DNA from: Thalassobius sp050633445
GTDB lineage: Bacteria; Pseudomonadota; Alphaproteobacteria; Rhodobacterales; Rhodobacteraceae
Direction: 5' to 3'
Assembly: GCA_050633445.1 (NCBI GenBank)
Contig: JBOEGN010000025.1
Span: 1-43,208, forward strand
DNA length: 43,208 nt
The notes under the pieces were generated by a model. That model was given only the letters and a program-made list of their open reading frames with translations, searched no databases and had not been told where the DNA came from. The translations under genes and the position numbers were made by a program. The number at the start of each line of letters is the position of its first letter. The stretch's first letter is position 1. Positions 41,283 to 43,208 of the stretch are shown in pieces.

Positions 41283-42252
41283 TTACGTCGAGGTTTGGCT
41301 TCTGTGAGACGCTAGGTTAGCCCATTGCCTTGCTCCGGCAGTGATAAATTCACTTGGTCCCGAATTATGTACGAGTTTCGCCGTTCGTATATCTTGGAAA
41401 AAAACAGTCGCGCTGCCGAGGTCATTGGTGATCGACCCTGCCGCTACGAACTTGGCAAGCGAGACCGCATCAAAGAAGGCAGAAACGACAACCTGCGCAA
41501 CATAGTTTTCCCGTTCTGCGTGCGGGGGTGGATCGGCTGGCGGACCTAGGCCGCCAGAACCTTGATTCGCCTTCGAATGCGCTGCAAGCAAGGGCATATC
41601 GATGACATGTCCAAGAAGTTGAAAAATGCGCGTTGCGGCCTTCGGGTGCGTTATGACCGGCGTTTGGTTTGAGCTATCGGCCCGCTCGATTAACATCATC
41701 GTCGCCGAAATAGCCGCAATACGGATACGTAGGGAAATCCATTCATCAGAGGAGTATGCATCTAGCAACATTTCGGTGGCATCATGGTCGGCCTTCATTG
41801 CAAGTATCAGGCCGGAAGCTGCGCCAGCTTTGGTTTGGGTTTCGGAATGTTTCGCTGTCCGTTTGACCAACCCGTACTCTTTGTCCGATCCAGTCATGGG
41901 CAGGTTTAGCTCAAGATTATTGTCGAAGTGCCCCATCTGGAAATGATGCATTTCGTGCAGCATGAGCCAGACAAGGTTGATGTGAGTCTTTGCTTCGGCA
42001 TCAGTGCTAACGGCTTGCCCAAAACTCCTCATCGGCCACTGCTGATATCCAGAGTTTTGCTGCGCTGTCAGCCGTTCCTGTGCTCACCTAAATGCGGAAT
42101 ACATCGTCGTTCATTTCCGCCACGGCCCAGAACTTGGGATCGTCGATGACATCAAGAATTGGGACAATGGGAAACGCTTCTCCCATCGTTTCGGCATATT
42201 GGGACAGCGCGGAAGCAAGGGCGCGTTCCAGTTGTTGCGTCGCATCAGACAT
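41283..42252 (-). pseudogene. HExxH metallopeptidase-like protein, broken by a stop and a frameshift
   Basis: Reading left from ATG 42252 (MSDATQQLERALASALSQYA) the frame meets TAG at 42090-42088 after DDVFRI, continues in the same frame as VSTGTADSAAKLWISAVADE, then shifts near 42030 into the long frame AVSTDAEAKTHINLVWLM ... LHEMHHFQMGHF. HEMHH with a later H and acidic helix resembles a zinc metallopeptidase active site. The rest, about 200 residues, is intact. One nonsense change and one indel suggest a recent pseudogene, or sequencing errors. Cellular role unknown. Confidence 0.55.
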
Positions 42253-42385
42253 GTTCGATTTGTCGCAGAGATGCGCCCGGTCTGCCAATATGCAAATGAG
42301 GTCAATGATCCCAAAGGTGCTGATTAAGAGTTACCGCAAGCATCTTTGTCTGAAATCAAGCCATTTCTGTCTGAGCTGGCCACCA

Positions 42386-43208
42386 CTAACGATCTTCCGC
42401 GACAAGCGTGTTTGCGAGGATGATGAGCTTGCGCACAACGGCGGTCAAAGCGACTTTCGGGTTCTTTCCCTGTTGCACGAGATACCGGTAGAAATCACCC
42501 AGAAACCCGCTGCGTTGTGTCATGCCGACAGCACACATATAAAGCATGTTGCGCACATGCATACGTCCACCGCGTATCATGCGGGGACTGCGTCGCGCGC
42601 CACTGTCGCGGCTCATTGGTGCGAGCCCTGCGAGGGCAGCAATTTCCTTGCTGTCTGACCCTGCCCAATTCGTCCATATCGGTGATAAGCGTGGTTGCGG
42701 TGATCGGCCCGAGGCCTGGGATCGACGTCAGAATGTCAAAGCGATGCTTGAGATCGCTTTGATGTCGGATCAGGTCGCGAATTTCGATGTCGAGGACGTC
42801 CATGTGGCGCTGACACATCTTGAGCCGCGCCCGGATTTGCTTGGCGGCCAGCGCGTGATCCGTCTCACTTAGCTGCCGTTTCAATGTTCCGGATTCTGCC
42901 AATGTCTGACGGCGGGCAACGTTCAGATCGCGCAGAGCTTTCTGGATTTTTGATGGCGGCGGAGATGGGGCTGGCTGCAGCAGCGGCGCGAAGCGTGTCA
43001 GTACATTTGCGTCAATCGGATCGGTTTTGGCGATCTGGCCAATCGCGCCTGCAAACCTGCGACTGCGAAATGGGTTGATAACCGCAACTTTCAGACTGGC
43101 GTCGTGCGGCAATTGATGCGGGAGGCGGTGATATCGGCCCGTGGCTTCCAAAGCGATAAGCTGAACATCGAAGTGCAGACAACGGGTTGCCAGCTTTTGA
43201 ATACCTCT
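42386..43208 (-). pseudogene. IS110-family transposase, frameshifted and cut by window edge
   Basis: Minus-strand coding continues from the window edge (LIALEATGRYHRL, VINPFRSRRFAGAIGQIAKT, then DPIDANVL) in the order of the DEDD domain of IS110 transposases, and through the helical middle to TSIPGLGPITATTLITDMDELG. There the frame changes (about 42650) and resumes as KEIAALAGLAPMSRDSGARR to TAG at 42388-42386. KTDPIDA supplies two DEDD acidic residues. One indel disrupts it; programmed shifting is not known for this family. The IS ends are not clear here. Confidence 0.75.

Noticed and set aside
1..43208. CRISPR arrays and rRNA genes
   Set aside because: No regularly spaced repeats with unique spacers and no rRNA-like sequence seen.

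Overview
The window reads as a Roseobacter-group (Rhodobacteraceae) alphaproteobacterial chromosome or large replicon. This rests on GC-rich coding with tightly coupled operons, a dor-type DMSO/TMAO respiration locus linked to molybdenum-cofactor genes as described for Rhodobacter, and IS5- and IS110-type insertion sequences of the kind common in that group. This taxonomic call is an inference from gene content. A 51-base N run at 9876-9926 is an assembly gap, so the parts before and after it may not be truly adjacent.

Region 1 (1-9.9 kb) is a small accessory area: an IS5-family transposase end with a decayed gene beside it, tRNA-Ser(GCT), a DCC-family protein coupled to a saccharopine-dehydrogenase-like/DUF4166 protein, and a leftward two-gene cassette. 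The cassette encodes a 1389-residue PD-(D/E)XK - helical repeat - PIN-like double nuclease and a 633-residue unknown partner, and is a good candidate for an uncharacterised defence or conflict system. It ends near an IS5-like terminus that runs into the N gap.

Region 2 (10-14.3 kb) holds small or broken genes, an ABC-2 type exporter pair facing a membrane-anchored LytTR regulator, and remnants of a serine recombinase.

Region 3 (14.3-27.6 kb) is a complete S/N-oxide respiration module: response regulator, pentaheme quinol dehydrogenase (DorC/TorC), chaperone (DorD), molybdenum reductase (DorA), a free-standing copy of the DorC C-terminal haem domain, a soluble hybrid kinase (DorS-like), then moeA, a DUF2478 gene, moaA, moaD, moeB, moaC and a mog/moaB gene. 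Matching arrays of GTTTAC-like repeats spaced 11 and 10 bp lie before dorC and before dorA and are the likely operators of the response regulator. The cofactor genes lie in the same direction and mostly overlap, as expected if cofactor is made for this enzyme.

Region 4 (27.9-41.1 kb) is an eleven-gene leftward operon with two divergent genes. It encodes a cytochrome P450, two glutamine-synthetase-like ligases, a PotABCD-type ABC importer, an aldehyde dehydrogenase, two class-I glutamine amidotransferase-like hydrolases and a [2Fe-2S] ferredoxin; an Lrp/AsnC regulator and a ferredoxin reductase are divergent. Together these make a full import, P450 oxidation, gamma-glutamylation, aldehyde oxidation and deglutamylation pathway for an unidentified amine. 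An interlocked inverted-repeat pair that could form an RNA pseudoknot lies just before the binding-protein gene.

Region 5 (41.2-43.2 kb) is decayed: a broken HExxH metallopeptidase-like gene and a frameshifted IS110-family transposase running off the window.
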